Shown here one piece after another: positions 62,496-64,000 of a DNA stretch of 64,000 nt; the stretch's first letter is position 1, and every line of letters starts with the position of its first letter. Source of the stretch: Ziziphus jujuba (Eukaryota > Streptophyta > Magnoliopsida > Rosales > Rhamnaceae); assembly GCF_031755915.1 (NCBI RefSeq), contig NC_083389.1, forward strand, positions 18,515,501 through 18,579,500. Direction: 5' to 3'. The position numbers were made by a program, and so were the translations under genes. The notes beneath the pieces were generated by a model. That model was not told where the DNA came from. It did no database searches and worked only from the letters and a program-made list of their open reading frames with translations.

Positions 62496-63900
62496 TTCAG
62501 CATGTTTATTGTTCTTTGAAAGGACCTTGATTCTAAAGACACTTATAGTAGGAGTCATGTTCTTAAGTTTTATGATTAATTAGTATAGTGCTCTGAAACA
62601 TATCTCTTCCTTCAAGCTTGAATACTTCTACTAATGTTAAAATGTTATTACTGAATTAATTAAACTTCCTAGTTAAGCCTTAGTTATTTAGACCAGAAAG
62701 AAGACCATGAAAATGGTAAAGCATACTTGATTGGCATTTGAATAATGTTAAGTGATTGTCTTAACACAACTTATTTGTTCTTGCGGTTTATGACTTGAGA
62801 AATTGCTATATGTACGGTTCTGCATAAGATGTAGCTTTAGCATGTATTTCTGATTGTGCCAACATTTACTAAGCTTGTTATAGCATGATATACCGTATAG
62901 ATAGATTGATATACGCATGTGACATTTACTCTGTTTTTTCTCTGCATTTTGCTCAAACCTATGTACCTTTAAGTTGTTTACATTTTGGTATAAGCAATTT
63001 GTTCCATCCACATGTGTGCATGAGGTTTTTTTTTTCTTTGTTTTGTTATTATTTGTATTGGGGGATTTTAATAAATGGACATTACTGGAACTAAAACAAT
63101 ATACTAATTGTTATTATTAATTTTGAAACACTATCAATCTTTTTTTTGTTACTAATATTGATTTTCTATATTTTTCAACATTGGAGGAGTAAGTGCTGGA
63201 CCGAGCAAAAAATTGAAGCACAAAATTTGCGATCGTTAGAGTTACAAGTGTTTGCTAAGAAAATTACATACACACTTACAGAGATAGAGAAAGAGAGATA
63301 TATATATATATATATAAATAGATAGAGAAGCATTGGTGGCGGTTTGTCCCCCATTAATGTAAGTTGCTTCTCTAAACAAAACAAAAAAAATGTTGCAAAC
63401 TAATTTCACGTTAATGTAACGAACTAATCTGAGAACCTTTATTTGTACTGTATTGAATAGTTTTTCAGAATTATTGATAATTTCCATAATGTATTATTTT
63501 AGAAATGATAAGTCATCTCTTTATAAATTGCTTAATTTTGAACCTTTGTCATTATGAGCCATGCTTATAATATTGTGTTATTGGTGTGACGGAAATGTTT
63601 GTGTTGCATGGTTAGAATGTGAAATGTGAAATTAAAACTATTATGAAGTTGTGTTTTTGCTGAATTTTATGGGAGGTTTGAACGTGAAACCATAATGATT
63701 AGTATGTGTTAGAACTATAGGTTATCCTTAGGAAGCAATATCACATGCCCATGGTTGGTTTGTTGCCTAATGTATAATATACACTAATATATAGAAGATA
63801 TTGTAGCTTTTAAATCCACATATGCATTGGTTCGAAAAGATTCTTTAGCCATTTTCATTATATTTTTGCACAAATCCCGTTAGATGTATGTCATTTAGGT
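62496..63900. other. Intergenic region, no gene recognised
   Basis: AT-rich sequence with a (TA)n run at 63299-63315 and a GAGAGATA run before it. No coding similarity or RNA gene is seen. Confidence 0.5.
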
Positions 63901-64000
63901 TCTGGAAAATTTTCCACTTGGCGGAAAAATTTTTCCTCCAGGAGGAAAATTTTTCCTTCAGGCGGAAAACTTTTTCCTCCAGGAGGAAAATTTTTCCTCC
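63901..64000. repeat. Palindromic minisatellite, 20-21 bp unit, continues beyond the window
   Basis: About five head-to-tail units of the form GGAGGAAAATTTTTCCTCCA are present. Unit starts are near 63900, 63920, 63941, 63961 and 63982. Each unit is almost perfectly self-complementary around a central A/T core. The first is the most diverged and the last is cut by the window end. Confidence 0.9.

Noticed and set aside
1..64000. CRISPR arrays, operons, tRNA or rRNA genes
   Set aside because: None seen. The sequence is plant nuclear, with introns and eukaryotic transposons.

Overview
This is nuclear DNA from a flowering plant, very probably a eudicot. It is AT-rich, its genes have GT-AG introns, its protein families are plant-specific (group I WRKY, RLCK-VII kinase, lambda GST), and it carries plant hAT, copia, gypsy, LINE and MITE relics. 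The species cannot be fixed from the sequence; a woody rosid is only a guess.

Layout. 1-2023 (+): the 3' part of a two-domain WRKY gene resembling WRKY44/TTG2. 2024-7540: gene-free, with a MITE, a small tandem duplication and a LINE RNase H relic. 7540-21325: a nested repeat block. A diverged satellite with units of about 350-375 bp is cut by a 6.95-kb hAT element (8775-15722, flanked by an 8-bp target duplication) and by a decayed Ty1/copia element (about 16300-20830). The hAT carries a roughly 1.85-kb ATT/GTT-rich minisatellite upstream of a dead transposase. 21326-28028: AT-rich, with a second, short hAT derivative (23403-24320).

28029-31183 (+): an intact five-exon receptor-like cytoplasmic kinase of the PBL7/PBL27 type (388 aa). 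33981-43153 (-): an intact 18-exon TBC-domain Rab-GAP (915 aa). 46552-49410: a solo gypsy LTR with target duplication. 51788-53841 (-): an intact nine-exon lambda-class GST (238 aa). 55410-56006 (+): the truncated 5' part of a large glycine-rich membrane-protein gene. 56885-60968 (-): a gypsy remnant (protease and RT, PBS, LTR) of the same LTR family as the solo LTR. The last 3 kb are non-coding and end in a palindromic minisatellite that runs off the window.

The genes are independent plant transcription units (transcriptional regulation, immune-type kinase signalling, vesicle traffic, redox/glutathione chemistry); no operon or pathway cluster is present. Exon models for the WRKY, kinase, Rab-GAP and GST genes were built by hand from splice sites, reading phase and family similarity, and each closes in frame. 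The most unusual material is the nested satellite/hAT/copia block, the repeat-expanded region inside the Rab-GAP, and the palindromic repeat at the right edge.
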